Below are positions 34,402-43,665 of a stretch of 64,000 nucleotides of DNA, piece after piece; position 1 is the stretch's first letter; each line of letters opens with the position of its first letter. This stretch comes from DASRFR01 sp035651455 (GTDB lineage: Bacteria > Acidobacteriota > Terriglobia > Terriglobales > Acidobacteriaceae). Where the stretch lies: contig DASRFR010000052.1 of the NCBI GenBank assembly GCA_035651455.1, positions 1-64,000 on the forward strand. Direction: 5' to 3'. The translations under genes and the position numbers were made by a program. Under the pieces are notes generated by a model. It was given only the letters and a program-made list of their open reading frames with translations, had not been told where the DNA came from and did no database searches.

Positions 34402-34980
34402 TTACGGCGCAGCGTCCTGCGCTTTGAGCGCCTCGAAAAGCCAAGCGCGCGCAAACTTCCATTCCCGTTCGACAGTCGCGACAGAAATCCCGAGCACTGC
34501 GGCGATTTCATCCGTGGTGAGCCCAGTGAAAAACTTGTACTCGACGATCTGGGTCTTGCGGGGGTCCAACTCTGCGAGCTTCTCGAGGGCTTGATCCACA
34601 GCCATGATGTCAAGCTCCGGTTGCTCCAAACCCTCCGCGATACTGAGCGTCACCCGCGGCGCCCCCCCGCCGCGCTTCTCGGCCGCACGGTCGCGCGCGT
34701 GGTTCACCAACACACGGCGCATCATGTTCGCTGCCATTCCAAGGAACTGGGCCCGATTCTTCCAATCCACGCGGCGCTGATCAATCAAGCGGAGGTAAGC
34801 TTCATGGACGAGTGCGGTCGGCTGGAGGGTGTGATCGGACCGCTCGCGGCTCATGTATGATCCCGCCAGACGCCGGAGTTCCTGGTATATCTGGGGCAGA
34901 ATCTGATTCAGCGCAGCATCATTCCCCTTCCCGACATCGATGAGTAGTTGTGTCAGGTTTTCGGAATCTGCACTCTGCAT
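34402..34980 (-). CDS. ECF-type RNA polymerase sigma factor (TIGR02999-like)
   Basis: A 192-aa protein with sigma-70 region 2 (ALNQILPQIYQELRRLAGSY, LVHEAYLRLIDQRRVDWKNR, FLGMAANMMRRVLVNHARDR) and region 4 (LDPRKTQIVEYKFFTGLTTD, EIAAVLGISVATVEREWKFA). The HTLQPTALVHEAYLRL motif is typical of the ECF subgroup named Sig-70_X6 / TIGR02999, which is usually paired with Ser/Thr kinases and has no classical anti-sigma factor. The frame opens to 35025, but the ATG at 34980 gives the family N-terminus. It ends eight bases before the kinase gene, so the two form one operon, placed directly upstream of the envelope cluster. Confidence 0.9.
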   Translation of the reverse strand: MQSADSENLTQLLIDVGKGNDAALNQILPQIYQELRRLAGSYMSRERSDHTLQPTALVHEAYLRLIDQRRVDWKNRAQFLGMAANMMRRVLVNHARDRAAEKRGGGAPRVTLSIAEGLEQPELDIMAVDQALEKLAELDPRKTQIVEYKFFTGLTTDEIAAVLGISVATVEREWKFARAWLFEALKAQDAAP

Positions 34981-35177
34981 CGGCGGTATTCTACCCCCAG
35001 GATTCCCAAAGCGCATCCGTTGCACTTTTTCATTTTGGTAGACTGGGACTGCCCCTCAGGCCCCGACTCTGGCTACCTGGTACGCTCGATGCTCGCGTAC
35101 CTAACAGCTTACGGAGGCCGCTAGCTGTTGTGCGTGCTGTTGGCAAGAACTAAGCTAAGAATCTTCTCCAAAGCGCT

Positions 35178-36875
35178 TCACGCATTGCTGAGAACGAATT
35201 TGCCTTCGAGTCCCTCGTATACTTCCTCGGCTCTTCGCAGGGCTTCCTGTACGTTCTCGCAGATGTTTTCTTTGCCGATCACCTCGGCGAACTCCGCCTG
35301 GTGAATGAGTTGCGAAGGTTGCTCGCGGGCTCCACAAAGAATCAGCGTGCGTTTGGCCGCGTGCAAATGCCTGGCGATCTCTTCGATGGCGAAAAGACCA
35401 GTGGCGTCCAGAGCCGTCATGTTTCGCAAACGCAAAATTATGACGGGGGGAAGAGTGTGCAGATTCTCCGTGACGGCGGCGATCTTGTCGGTAGCGCCAA
35501 ACAGGAAAGGCCCGTGAATACGGAAAATGGTTGCGTAGTAGGGGATGTCCTTGTCCTGGAGGATGTGAACGCGGCCGTCTTCCACATAATCGTCCGTGAC
35601 TTGGGAGACAGTGGTGGTCGCTGCCACCCGGCTGATGAATAGGAGTGCAGCCAAAATCATGCCAGCCTCAACGGCGACGGTGAGATCGGCAAACACGGTG
35701 AGCGCGAAGGTGACCAACCAGATACTGATGTCGGTCTTCGTGAGCTTAAGGAGTTGAGGGATCTCGCGCCACTCGCCCATGTGGTAGGCCACGATCATCA
35801 ATATCCCCGCCAGAGTCGCCAGTGGAACATAGCTTACGAGAGGCGCGGCGAACAACAGGATGCAAAGCAAGGTGGCGGCGTGAATCATCCCGGCGATGGG
35901 CGACTGCGCGCCGGAGCGGATGCTGGTTGCCGTTCGTGCAATAGCACCGGTTGCGGGCAGACCTCCGAACATCGGGGAAAAGACATTCGCGACGCCTTGG
36001 CCGATGAGTTCAACGTTCGGATTGTGCCGATCGTTACTCATGCGGTCGGAAACTACCGCCGACATCAGCGATTCGATAGCTCCCAGCATGGCGACGGTGA
36101 ACGCGGGTCCGAGTAATCCGTGAATCAGATCCGCCCGAAAGCTTGGAACATGCAAATGGGGCAGGCCGCCTGGGATTCCTCCGAATCTCGTCCCGATGGT
36201 TTCTGCGGGCAGCTTGAAAAAGTAGACGGCAGCTGTGGAGAGCAGGAGCGCGACGATTGGCCCAGGAATGCGCACCGAAACGCTGCGGCAGACGATCAGT
36301 ACCAGCAACGTGAACACGGCCAGTGCCGTCGCGTGGAACGAGAGGGTGTCGAAGTTTCTGGTGAGTACTTCCATGCGCTGGGAGAACACGCTGGGTACGG
36401 TTTGGAGACGCAGCCCGAAGAAGTCCTTCACCTGGGTGCTGGCGATCAGAACTGCGATACCGTTGGTGAAACCGATCACAACCGGGCGCGGAATGAACTT
36501 CACGGCGGTGCCGAGACCGGTGACGCCCATGATCATGAGCAGCACGCCGGCCATCACGGTACACATGAACAGGCCATCGACTCCATGAGCCGCTACGATT
36601 CCAGCTACCACTACGACGAAGGCTCCAGTGGGGCCGCCGATCTGAGTTTTCGATCCGCCCAGCAGGGAAATCAAGAATCCAGTGACGATCGCGCAGTAAA
36701 TGCCACTCTGCGGAGTGAGGCCGGAGGCAATTGCGAACGCCATTGCCAGGGGAAGCGCCACGAGACCTACAGTAAGGCCCGCGATTAAATCAAGCGAAAA
36801 TTTGTGACGGTCGTACGTCCGCAGACAGAGGACAGATTTCGGAAGCCAATTTTCAGTAAGGAAAGCACTGGCCAT
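35178..36875 (-). CDS. SulP-family anion transporter with STAS domain
   Basis: A 565-aa protein. The first about 410 residues hold the SulP membrane core of 10-14 helices, beginning DLIAGLTVGLVALPLAMAFA and SGLTPQSGIYCAIVTGF, with GPTGAFVVVVAGIV, a hallmark of the family. The C-terminal STAS domain (about 440-550) contains VIILRLRNMTALDATGLFAI. Relatives carry sulphate or bicarbonate, often with sodium; the substrate cannot be told from sequence. The ATG at 36875 has AGGA just upstream; the frame opens to 37034, but the added residues do not look like the family. It follows the porin on the same strand, with a 168-bp gap. Confidence 0.88.
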   Translation of the reverse strand: MASAFLTENWLPKSVLCLRTYDRHKFSLDLIAGLTVGLVALPLAMAFAIASGLTPQSGIYCAIVTGFLISLLGGSKTQIGGPTGAFVVVVAGIVAAHGVDGLFMCTVMAGVLLMIMGVTGLGTAVKFIPRPVVIGFTNGIAVLIASTQVKDFFGLRLQTVPSVFSQRMEVLTRNFDTLSFHATALAVFTLLVLIVCRSVSVRIPGPIVALLLSTAAVYFFKLPAETIGTRFGGIPGGLPHLHVPSFRADLIHGLLGPAFTVAMLGAIESLMSAVVSDRMSNDRHNPNVELIGQGVANVFSPMFGGLPATGAIARTATSIRSGAQSPIAGMIHAATLLCILLFAAPLVSYVPLATLAGILMIVAYHMGEWREIPQLLKLTKTDISIWLVTFALTVFADLTVAVEAGMILAALLFISRVAATTTVSQVTDDYVEDGRVHILQDKDIPYYATIFRIHGPFLFGATDKIAAVTENLHTLPPVIILRLRNMTALDATGLFAIEEIARHLHAAKRTLILCGAREQPSQLIHQAEFAEVIGKENICENVQEALRRAEEVYEGLEGKFVLSNA

Positions 36876-37043
36876 TTTCCTATTATCGTCTTGTGAAGCG
36901 GAATCCCGTAGTGACGGGAGTGCTTGTTCGGGTACTGCCCTGAATTCCCGGCTGCTGAACGGTACCGTATTTCGTGTCGCCCGCCTTTGAATGTTGATGA
37001 TTCCAAGCGCTTGCGCACCTACTTGTTTTTTCAAGACTTTATT

Positions 37044-38657
37044 TCAAAACTTGACCAGGATTGCCACGTTCACCCGGTTCTCAGTGTTACGCAGATCCGG
37101 CGCCCATCCACTCACCAGCGATCCTGGAGACCCCTGGTTTCCACCTGGTGGCGTGACACCGCCGGGTCCGGAAAAGTACGGAACGCTCGCGGCGCGATGG
37201 TTGTATTCCCAGCGGAACATCATGTATTGGCTCGGCATCCAGTCAAAGGTCCCCGATGTATCCCATGCCTTGTAGGGATCTCCAGGATTCTCTGTGAAGT
37301 AAGGCGTTCCGGAAGTTGCGGTCGCGCCGTTGATTGGCGGCAGCAACACCAGATAGCGGCCCGGATTGTTGATCTTTCCTCCGCCGATGGTTAAACCAAA
37401 TAAGTCCTTGTGAAACCAGAGGCGGTTGTATGCCATGAATCCGAGAAAGCTCTGTTTAGGTGCGACATATGTTTTTCCGTTAATCACCTTCACAGAGTTG
37501 CCGGTACAACTCACGGCTGTTCCCGCCACAATGTCGCCTCCATGTTCGCACCCAGCGTCTCCGGTGAGAGAGAATGCTGCCTTGCTAATGAAAGTTGAGG
37601 GATTGTCGTAGTACTTGACCTGAATGCTGTCATCGGTGTGATAACGAATACGACTGGGAACGCCCAAAGCGCCGGCTCCCAGTGCATACTGATTGCCTAA
37701 GATGGAAAGCCAACCGGTGGGCCGCCACTGAATTTGTCCACCGATTCCCGGGCGATTATTGAATCTGCCATAGGCTTGCCATCCGTTCACAAACCACGGC
37801 TCGATCTTTAAGTGCTGGGTCGGGAAAAATTGAACGCGTACGCCGTTGAAGAACCATGGAGTGTTCGACGACACATACGAGGGCTGATACGCCCAGTTAT
37901 CGAAGTTGTAATAACTGAACAGACCCACATACGACATGAAGATGCCTGCGTCCACATTGATTCCATGCATGGCGTCAAAGTGGTAGCCGCCGTAGGCCTC
38001 GGAAACGTAGCGATAGGCGTTGTCGAGATTCCACTGGCCACGCGAGGGGCTCGCGTCATTTCTGGGTGTCGTCTGCGAATACATACCAAATTGCGTCATG
38101 AATCGTGCTCGGACGCGGTCGTAATGGAAATCGCCGCCTATACCCAATTGGGTCAATTGAACTTCATTGGAGCGAAATACCTCGCTCGATCCAGCTATGG
38201 TGTCATCTTTGGGGTGCCTGAAATCGTAACTGTAGTCCACATCCGCTCTAATTTCGGGAGTGAAGAACTTGCTGTCGAAAGCCGGGGTTTTTGTTCGCGC
38301 ATTGCCATTCAGCCAGGTGAAATCGGCAAACGCAAATGGCTCAGCCTTTGCGGATTTCGTCGCCGCAGTAGATTCCATTTGCACCGCTACCTGTGACGGT
38401 ACCTCCGAGTCGTTTATAGACTGTCGACCGTCCGGCGTTGCGGAATTGCCATCGGTTGTGCTGGTACTGTGTCGGTGTCTGAGCTGAGCCTCAAGTTCCT
38501 GAATTCGGCCGCGCATCCTTTCGAGTTCTTGGACGATTTCGGCATCCTTATCGGAAGCAGAATCGGTGCTCGACTGCTGCTGCTGCGCCCACGAAGGCAC
38601 TAAGCTGAGCAGCAGGACACTCGCGACCCAGACGAGAGAAATTTTCGGTGGTCGCAT
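37044..38657 (-). CDS. Outer-membrane beta-barrel porin (BBP2/OmpL-like)
   Basis: A 537-aa protein with signal peptide (SLVWVASVLLLSLVPSWAQ), then a short coiled coil (EIVQELERMRGRIQELEAQL) as in other cell-wall-linked porins. A barrel of amphipathic strands follows: FADFTWLNGNAR, IRADVDYSYDFRHP, GGYHFDAMHGINVDAGIFMS, VRVQFFPTQHLKIEPWFVNG. It ends VNVAILVKF, with a terminal Phe as outer-membrane insertion requires. It matches the BBP2 (PF07642) pattern. The frame extends to 39029 but overlaps kdpC; the ATG at 38657 starts the signal peptide. It follows kdpC on the same strand, so it may supply outer-membrane passage for the Kdp system. Confidence 0.85.
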   Translation of the reverse strand: MRPPKISLVWVASVLLLSLVPSWAQQQQSSTDSASDKDAEIVQELERMRGRIQELEAQLRHRHSTSTTDGNSATPDGRQSINDSEVPSQVAVQMESTAATKSAKAEPFAFADFTWLNGNARTKTPAFDSKFFTPEIRADVDYSYDFRHPKDDTIAGSSEVFRSNEVQLTQLGIGGDFHYDRVRARFMTQFGMYSQTTPRNDASPSRGQWNLDNAYRYVSEAYGGYHFDAMHGINVDAGIFMSYVGLFSYYNFDNWAYQPSYVSSNTPWFFNGVRVQFFPTQHLKIEPWFVNGWQAYGRFNNRPGIGGQIQWRPTGWLSILGNQYALGAGALGVPSRIRYHTDDSIQVKYYDNPSTFISKAAFSLTGDAGCEHGGDIVAGTAVSCTGNSVKVINGKTYVAPKQSFLGFMAYNRLWFHKDLFGLTIGGGKINNPGRYLVLLPPINGATATSGTPYFTENPGDPYKAWDTSGTFDWMPSQYMMFRWEYNHRAASVPYFSGPGGVTPPGGNQGSPGSLVSGWAPDLRNTENRVNVAILVKF

Positions 38658-39000
38658 TAAACTGAAGGGTGCGGTTCTCTGCGATATTTGGACGCGAGCA
38701 GGTTGCCGCCTGCCGCGCAAAAAGCGGCGTGCTGCGCTGTTCGCGCGAGCCGTCTCGTTGGCAACAGAGGTTTTGATAGGCGCGGCAAGATGGACCATGA
38801 TGCGGTCCGGCACAAGCCGCAGTTCTTTCTGAAGCGCAATCAGGAATCTGATCAAGAAGACCAATCCTCCGACGGGGGCTAGTGTTAACACTGCAAGATC
38901 CATCGCCGCCCTCAAACGCTCGCGTTTTAAAGCGAGGTGGTTTATTTTCCCTTCAATAACGACGTGCATAAATCGCGATAAAAGCTGGCATAACTCGGCC
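38658..39000. other. Gap between kdpC and the porin gene
   Basis: About 340 bases without a convincing gene. The minus-strand frame is open throughout and reads into the porin, including a hydrophobic stretch (VLTLAPVGGLVFLIRFLIAL), but it lacks a ribosome site and family pattern. It may hold a separate promoter for the porin and SulP genes; no boxes could be placed with confidence. Confidence 0.4.
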
Positions 39001-39570
39001 TCAACGTGACGCACGGCTGTCGAGGTCAAGATTCAGTTCAAGCACGTTGACGCGGGGCTCGCCGAGGAACCCGAACTGCCGTGGCTGAATGTGGGAGCGG
39101 ACGAGGGCGGCCACCGCCTCTTCGCCCATGTGGCGCTCACGAGCGATTCGGCCCACCTGGAAGTAAGCGGCTGCAGGCGTCAAGTCGGGATCCAGGCCGG
39201 AAGCCGAAGTAGTAACGAGGTCCACAGGAACCAATGCATTCGGATTGTCGGCCTGAAGCGCAGCCGCGCCCCGGTTCACCCTGTCCATTAGTTTCCGATT
39301 TGTGGGCGCGAGATTAGTGCCGCCTGAATTCGCTGCGTCGTAGCCGGATCCCGCCGCCGACGGGCGCGAGTGAAAATATTCTGGGCCGGTAAATGGTTGG
39401 CCGATGATGCGCGAGCCAATCACCTTTCCGCCGCGCAGGATCAACTGCCCGTTCGCTTTATCGCGAAACAGCAACTGCGAAACGCCCGTCATCGCGAGCG
39501 GGTAAATGATGCCCAGCAAGACGGTCGTCACGGCCGTTATCCAAACCGAAATGACAAGATTCTTTTTCAT
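39001..39570 (-). CDS. kdpC: KdpC, assembly/affinity subunit of potassium pump
   Basis: A 189-aa protein with one N-terminal membrane helix (VISVWITAVTTVLLGIIYPL) and a periplasmic domain. It has the family motifs GSRIIGQPFTGPEYFHSRPS, SGGTNLAPTNRKL, PVDLVTTSASGLDPDLTPAA and RIARERHMGEEAVAALV. KdpC binds KdpA and KdpB and raises the potassium affinity of the KdpFABC pump. Length is usual. GAGG lies seven bases before the ATG. It follows kdpB by nine bases in the standard order kdpA-kdpB-kdpC. Confidence 0.97.
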   Translation of the reverse strand: MKKNLVISVWITAVTTVLLGIIYPLAMTGVSQLLFRDKANGQLILRGGKVIGSRIIGQPFTGPEYFHSRPSAAGSGYDAANSGGTNLAPTNRKLMDRVNRGAAALQADNPNALVPVDLVTTSASGLDPDLTPAAAYFQVGRIARERHMGEEAVAALVRSHIQPRQFGFLGEPRVNVLELNLDLDSRASR

Positions 39571-39579
39571 CGATCGACC

Positions 39580-41616
39580 TCAGGCGAGTCGTGCTGCGGT
39601 TATCAACAAATCGATTAGTTTGATCCCGACGAATGGCACTGCGATCCCGCCGAGACCATAGATCAACAAATTGCGCCGTAGCAGCGCGTCGGCTCGCATC
39701 GGGCGGTACTTAATGCCGCGCAGAGCCAACGGAATTAACGCAATAATGATGAAGGCGTTGAAAATCACTGCCGACAGCACTGCGGATTGAGGCGTGCGGA
39801 GGCGCATCACGTTCAGCGCATTGAGCACCGGGAACGTGCCGGCGAACATGGCGGGGATGATCGCGAAATACTTGGCAACATCGTTTGCGATGGAGAACGT
39901 GGTTAGGGCACCGCGCGTCATCAGCAGTTGCTTGCCGATTTCCACGACTTCGATGAGCTTAGTGGGGTTGGAATCCAGATCGACCATGTTGCCGGCTTCT
40001 TTCGCCGCTTGAGTACCGGTATTCATGGCGACGCCGACATCAGCTTGTGCGAGAGCAGGTGCGTCGTTTGTGCCATCGCCGGTCATAGCGACCAGTTTGC
40101 CGTCGCTCTGCTCGCGACGTATCAGATCCATTTTGTCCTTCGGTGTCGCCTGGGCCAGGAAGTCATCGACGCCTGCCTCACGCGCGATCGCGGCGGCGGT
40201 CAGTGGATTGTCGCCGGTGATCATGACCGTGCGGATTCCCATCGCCCTTAGCTGGTCGAAACGTTCGCGCATGCCACCCTTGACAATGTCTTTGAGTTCG
40301 ATCACGCCGAGAGCGCCGCGTCGCTGCTCTGCCACTACCAGTGGCGTCCCACCGGATCGCGCAATTTGATCTACGCTTGCCCGCACCTCCTCCGGTAACG
40401 ACCGGCCTTTATTTCGGAGATACTGCTCGATTGCGTCTACCGCCCCCTTGCGGACCTCGAATCCGTTCATATTCACGCCTGACATGCGAGTGTGCGCCGA
40501 GAAAGGGACAAACTGCGCCTGATGGGAAGCAAGGTCGCGTCCCCGGAGCCCATAATTTTCCTTTGCCAGCACAACGATTGAGCGGCCCTCAGGGGTCTCA
40601 TCTGCAAGAGAGGAAAGTTGAGCGGCATCGGCGAGCTCCGTGTCCTGAACGCCGGGTGCGGGGACAAATCGTGATGCCTGGCGGTTACCCAACGTGATGG
40701 TGCCCGTCTTGTCGAGCAAGAGAGTGTTCACGTCGCCCGCAGCCTCGACCGCACGGCCCGACATAGCTAAAACATTGTGTTGGACGAGCCGGTCCATTCC
40801 CGCGATCCCGATGGCGGAGAGAAGTCCCCCAATCGTGGTTGGGATCAAGCAGACCAGCAGCGCCACGAGAACGAAGACGCTTTGCGGCGATCCGGAGTAA
40901 ATCGCGAATGGCTGCAGGGTGACGACTGCCAGTAAAAAGATGATCGTCAATCCAGCAAGCAGGATGCTGAGCGCTATTTCGTTCGGTGTTTTCTGGCGCT
41001 CCGCTCCCTCTACGAGCGCGATCATGCGGTCGAGAAAGGTCTCACCAGGGTTCGATGTGATCTTTACCTTGATCTGATCGGACAGCACGCGCGTGCCGCC
41101 GGTGACGGCGGAACGATCCCCGCCGGATTCACGAATCACCGGAGCCGACTCGCCGGTGATCGCCGATTCATCTACCGACGCGATTCCCTCGATGATTTCA
41201 CCATCGCCGGGGATAAATTCCCCCGCCGCAACCAGTACGATGTCGCCCGCCCGGAGTCTTGAGCTCGGGATGGGCTGGATCGAGCCGTCTTCGTGCAGCC
41301 GGTTGGCGATGGTTTCCGAGCGGGTCTTCCGCAGGGCATCGGCTTGGGCCTTGCCCCGGCCTTCGGCCATGGCTTCTGCAAAATTGGCGAACACGACCGT
41401 AAACCAAAGCCACAATGTGATCTGCAGATTGAACTTGAACGTCTCGTGTGGATGAAGTATGAGCAGGACGGTGGTGACAATGCTTCCGACTTCCACGACA
41501 AACATGACCGGATTGCGCATCATGCTATGCGGGTTCAGCTTCACCAGCGCGTCCACAAGAGCGCGCCGGACAATCTTGCGGTCCCAAACGGATTTACGTG
41601 AGGGTTTGCTTGCCAT
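39580..41616 (-). CDS. kdpB: KdpB, P-type ATPase subunit of potassium pump
   Basis: A 678-aa P-type ATPase. The phosphorylation site LLLDKTGT has Asp302. Actuator loop SVDESAITGESAPV lies near 148-160, and the hinge MITGDNPLTAAAIAREAGVD, MTGDGTNDAPALAQADVGVA and NMVDLDSNPTKLIEV are all present. The CLIPTTIG motif in the membrane near residue 257 is typical for KdpB. It uses ATP to drive potassium uptake through KdpA. AAGGA precedes the ATG. It lies six bases after kdpA and nine before kdpC. All catalytic residues seen are intact. Confidence 0.98.
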   Translation of the reverse strand: MASKPSRKSVWDRKIVRRALVDALVKLNPHSMMRNPVMFVVEVGSIVTTVLLILHPHETFKFNLQITLWLWFTVVFANFAEAMAEGRGKAQADALRKTRSETIANRLHEDGSIQPIPSSRLRAGDIVLVAAGEFIPGDGEIIEGIASVDESAITGESAPVIRESGGDRSAVTGGTRVLSDQIKVKITSNPGETFLDRMIALVEGAERQKTPNEIALSILLAGLTIIFLLAVVTLQPFAIYSGSPQSVFVLVALLVCLIPTTIGGLLSAIGIAGMDRLVQHNVLAMSGRAVEAAGDVNTLLLDKTGTITLGNRQASRFVPAPGVQDTELADAAQLSSLADETPEGRSIVVLAKENYGLRGRDLASHQAQFVPFSAHTRMSGVNMNGFEVRKGAVDAIEQYLRNKGRSLPEEVRASVDQIARSGGTPLVVAEQRRGALGVIELKDIVKGGMRERFDQLRAMGIRTVMITGDNPLTAAAIAREAGVDDFLAQATPKDKMDLIRREQSDGKLVAMTGDGTNDAPALAQADVGVAMNTGTQAAKEAGNMVDLDSNPTKLIEVVEIGKQLLMTRGALTTFSIANDVAKYFAIIPAMFAGTFPVLNALNVMRLRTPQSAVLSAVIFNAFIIIALIPLALRGIKYRPMRADALLRRNLLIYGLGGIAVPFVGIKLIDLLITAARLA

Positions 41617-41622
41617 GGATCC

Positions 41623-43425
41623 TTAAAAGGTCCTTCCGGCGTGCATAAGCAAATGCTCCAGGATCGGCCCCAGGCTGAGCGCGGGAAAGAACGTCAGCGC
41701 CCCAACGATCAAGATGACGCCGATCAACAGGATGCTGAACAGCGGCGTAGTGACGGGAAAGGTCCCGAGCGAAGCTGGAACGTATTTCTTACGGGCCAGA
41801 TTACCGGCGATGGCGAGCATGGGGATGATCATCAGGAATCTGCCGGCCAGCATCGTGAGTCCAATCGTTGTGTCGTACCAGGGCGTGTTGACTGTTAATC
41901 CGGCGAAAGCCGAGCCGTTGTTTCCTGCTCCAGAAGTGAAGGCATACAAGATCTCGCTCAACCCATGCGGGCCTGGGTTCAGGATTCCCGAGGTCCCATA
42001 CGGCTTGGCGGCGGAAATCGCCGAAAATCCCAATATCAGCAAGGGAAAGATCAGGGCGACCAGCATGGCCATTTTGATGTCGTATGCTTCGATCTTCTTG
42101 CCGAGATATTCTGGCGTCCGGCCCACCATCAGTCCGGCGATAAAAACCGCCAAAACGATATAAATCAAAATGCCGTACATGCCTGCCCCCACCCCGCCGA
42201 AGATCACTTCGCTGAGCATGATATTCACCAAGGGCACCATGCCTCCCAAGGGCGTGAAGGAGTCGTGCCAGCCGTTTATTGCGCCGCAACTCGCATCGGT
42301 GGTGATAGTGGCCCAAAGAGCGGTATTTGCGATTCCAAACCGGACTTCCTTGCCTTCCATGTTGCCGCCGGATTGCAGTGCACTCGCCCTCTGGTCGACC
42401 TCGTGGGTGAACAGTGGATTGCCGCGGGCTTCCGCGTAATAGACGGTGCTCACCCCAGCAAGGAAGAGAACGGCCATAGCTGACCATACTGCCCAGCCAT
42501 GCCGTTGTGAGCCGGTCATACGTCCCAGCGTGTAAGTCAATCCCGACGACACTGCGAAGATCGCGAACATCTCGATGGCGTTCGACAGGGGCGTGGGATT
42601 TTCGAAAGGATGTGCACTATTCGCATTGAAGAAACCGCCACCGTTCGTCCCCCATTGCTTGATGAACTCCTGAGAGGCGACTGGCCCCTGCGCAATTGTC
42701 TGCTGCGTAACCCTCTGCATTAACGGCTTTCCCGCGACATCGACCATCGGCGTTCCGTCGGGACCGATCTTCTCGACTTGCTGTGGTTCGACCAGTTTGA
42801 CCGTGTCATAGGGACGCAGGTTCTGCACCACGCCCTGCGATACCAACGCCAACGTGCCGACTGCGCAAAACGGCAACAGCACCCACAGAGAGGCGCGAAC
42901 CAAGTCGACCCAGAAGTTGCCGATCGTATCCATTTGTGGGCGAGCGATTCCTCGGATGAATGCGATCGCCAGCGCGATTCCAACCGCGGCCGACATGAAG
43001 TTGTGGTATGCAAGGCCGGCCATCTGGGTGAAGTAGCTCATGGTCGTCTCACCCGAGTAAGCTTGCCAGTTGGTGTTCGTCACGAATGACGCGGCTGTAT
43101 TAAAGGCAAGGTGCTGAGGCCATACGTCGCCGAACTTCTGTGGGTTAAAGGGCAAGTGCCCCTGCAATCGCAGCATCGCATACAGCAGGAGCATGGAGAT
43201 GGCACTGAACAGAAGCATCGCAACGGCGTACTCGGTCCAGAGCATCTCGTGTTCCTCGTCCACTCCCGTGAGGCGATAAATCAGCTTTTCCACTGGCCGT
43301 AACAGGAGATCAAGAAAGGTGTGCTCCCGGCTGAACACACGCGCCATAAACACGCCCAGTGGTTTGGTTACCGCCAGAATGAGCGCCACGAACAAGGCGA
43401 TTTGAAACCATCCGTTCGCCGTCAT
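41623..43425 (-). CDS. kdpA: KdpA, potassium-translocating subunit
   Basis: A 600-aa protein of about ten membrane helices. Selectivity-filter-like loops are intact: SFVTNTNWQAYSGE (about 113-126), QWGTNGGGFFNANSAHPFEN (about 257-276) and later loops. KdpA belongs to the SKT channel superfamily and binds potassium with micromolar affinity; KdpB pumps through it. Its ATG is directly adjacent to the kdpF stop (TAGATG), so translation is coupled. Length is normal for the family. Confidence 0.98.
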   Translation of the reverse strand: MTANGWFQIALFVALILAVTKPLGVFMARVFSREHTFLDLLLRPVEKLIYRLTGVDEEHEMLWTEYAVAMLLFSAISMLLLYAMLRLQGHLPFNPQKFGDVWPQHLAFNTAASFVTNTNWQAYSGETTMSYFTQMAGLAYHNFMSAAVGIALAIAFIRGIARPQMDTIGNFWVDLVRASLWVLLPFCAVGTLALVSQGVVQNLRPYDTVKLVEPQQVEKIGPDGTPMVDVAGKPLMQRVTQQTIAQGPVASQEFIKQWGTNGGGFFNANSAHPFENPTPLSNAIEMFAIFAVSSGLTYTLGRMTGSQRHGWAVWSAMAVLFLAGVSTVYYAEARGNPLFTHEVDQRASALQSGGNMEGKEVRFGIANTALWATITTDASCGAINGWHDSFTPLGGMVPLVNIMLSEVIFGGVGAGMYGILIYIVLAVFIAGLMVGRTPEYLGKKIEAYDIKMAMLVALIFPLLILGFSAISAAKPYGTSGILNPGPHGLSEILYAFTSGAGNNGSAFAGLTVNTPWYDTTIGLTMLAGRFLMIIPMLAIAGNLARKKYVPASLGTFPVTTPLFSILLIGVILIVGALTFFPALSLGPILEHLLMHAGRTF

Positions 43426-43515
43426 CTAGAGTTTCTCCGGGCGAAGCAGGGCATACAGCAGATACAGAGTCAGACACGTGCTGATCGCAAGAATGACGAT
43501 TGAGTCAGTTGACAT
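43426..43515 (-). CDS. kdpF: KdpF, small stabilising subunit
   Basis: A 29-aa peptide consisting of one membrane helix (IVILAISTCLTLYLLYALL) followed by RPEKL, the usual KdpF ending. KdpF stabilises the KdpABC complex in the membrane. The gene runs up to the kdpA ATG with no gap. Its own ATG follows the stop of the 28-aa peptide gene by two bases. It is too short for most automatic gene finders. Confidence 0.9.
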   Translation of the reverse strand: MSTDSIVILAISTCLTLYLLYALLRPEKL

Positions 43516-43517
43516 AG

Positions 43518-43604
43518 TCAGCGAAGCCAGTCGCAAAAACGAACGTACCCCATGGCCAGGGCAAAAAAGCAGAGCGTAAGGGCGACAAAGGCCAAATCTT
43601 GCAT
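43518..43604 (-). CDS. 28-aa membrane peptide upstream of kdpF
   Basis: An ATG with AAGGAAGG upstream starts a 28-codon frame: MQDLAFVALTLCFFALAMGY then VRFCDWLR. It is one membrane helix with a positively charged end. It stops two bases before the kdpF ATG, so the two are translated together. Comparable short frames appear upstream of kdpF in other bacteria, from memory; they are rarely annotated. A role as an extra KdpF-like subunit is inference. Two Cys residues are unusual for so short a peptide. Confidence 0.7.
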   Translation of the reverse strand: MQDLAFVALTLCFFALAMGYVRFCDWLR

Positions 43605-43642
43605 GCTCAGTTTTTCCTTCCTTTCACCGGCAAATTCCGCTT

Positions 43643-43665
43643 AAAAAGATCGCGGTGGCTCCGCG
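43643..43665 (-). terminator. Intrinsic terminator or attenuator in the kdpFABC leader
   Basis: On the minus strand CGCGG-AGCCA-CCGCG forms a five-pair GC stem and is followed directly by ATCTTTTT. It lies 168 bp after the kdpE stop and 39 bp before the 28-aa peptide's ATG. It could end kdpDE transcripts, or act as an attenuator within a kdp leader transcript. Confidence 0.6.

Noticed and set aside
38658..39029. N-terminal extension of the porin frame including a hydrophobic segment
   Set aside because: It overlaps kdpC and the true signal peptide begins at 38657; no ribosome site supports a longer start.
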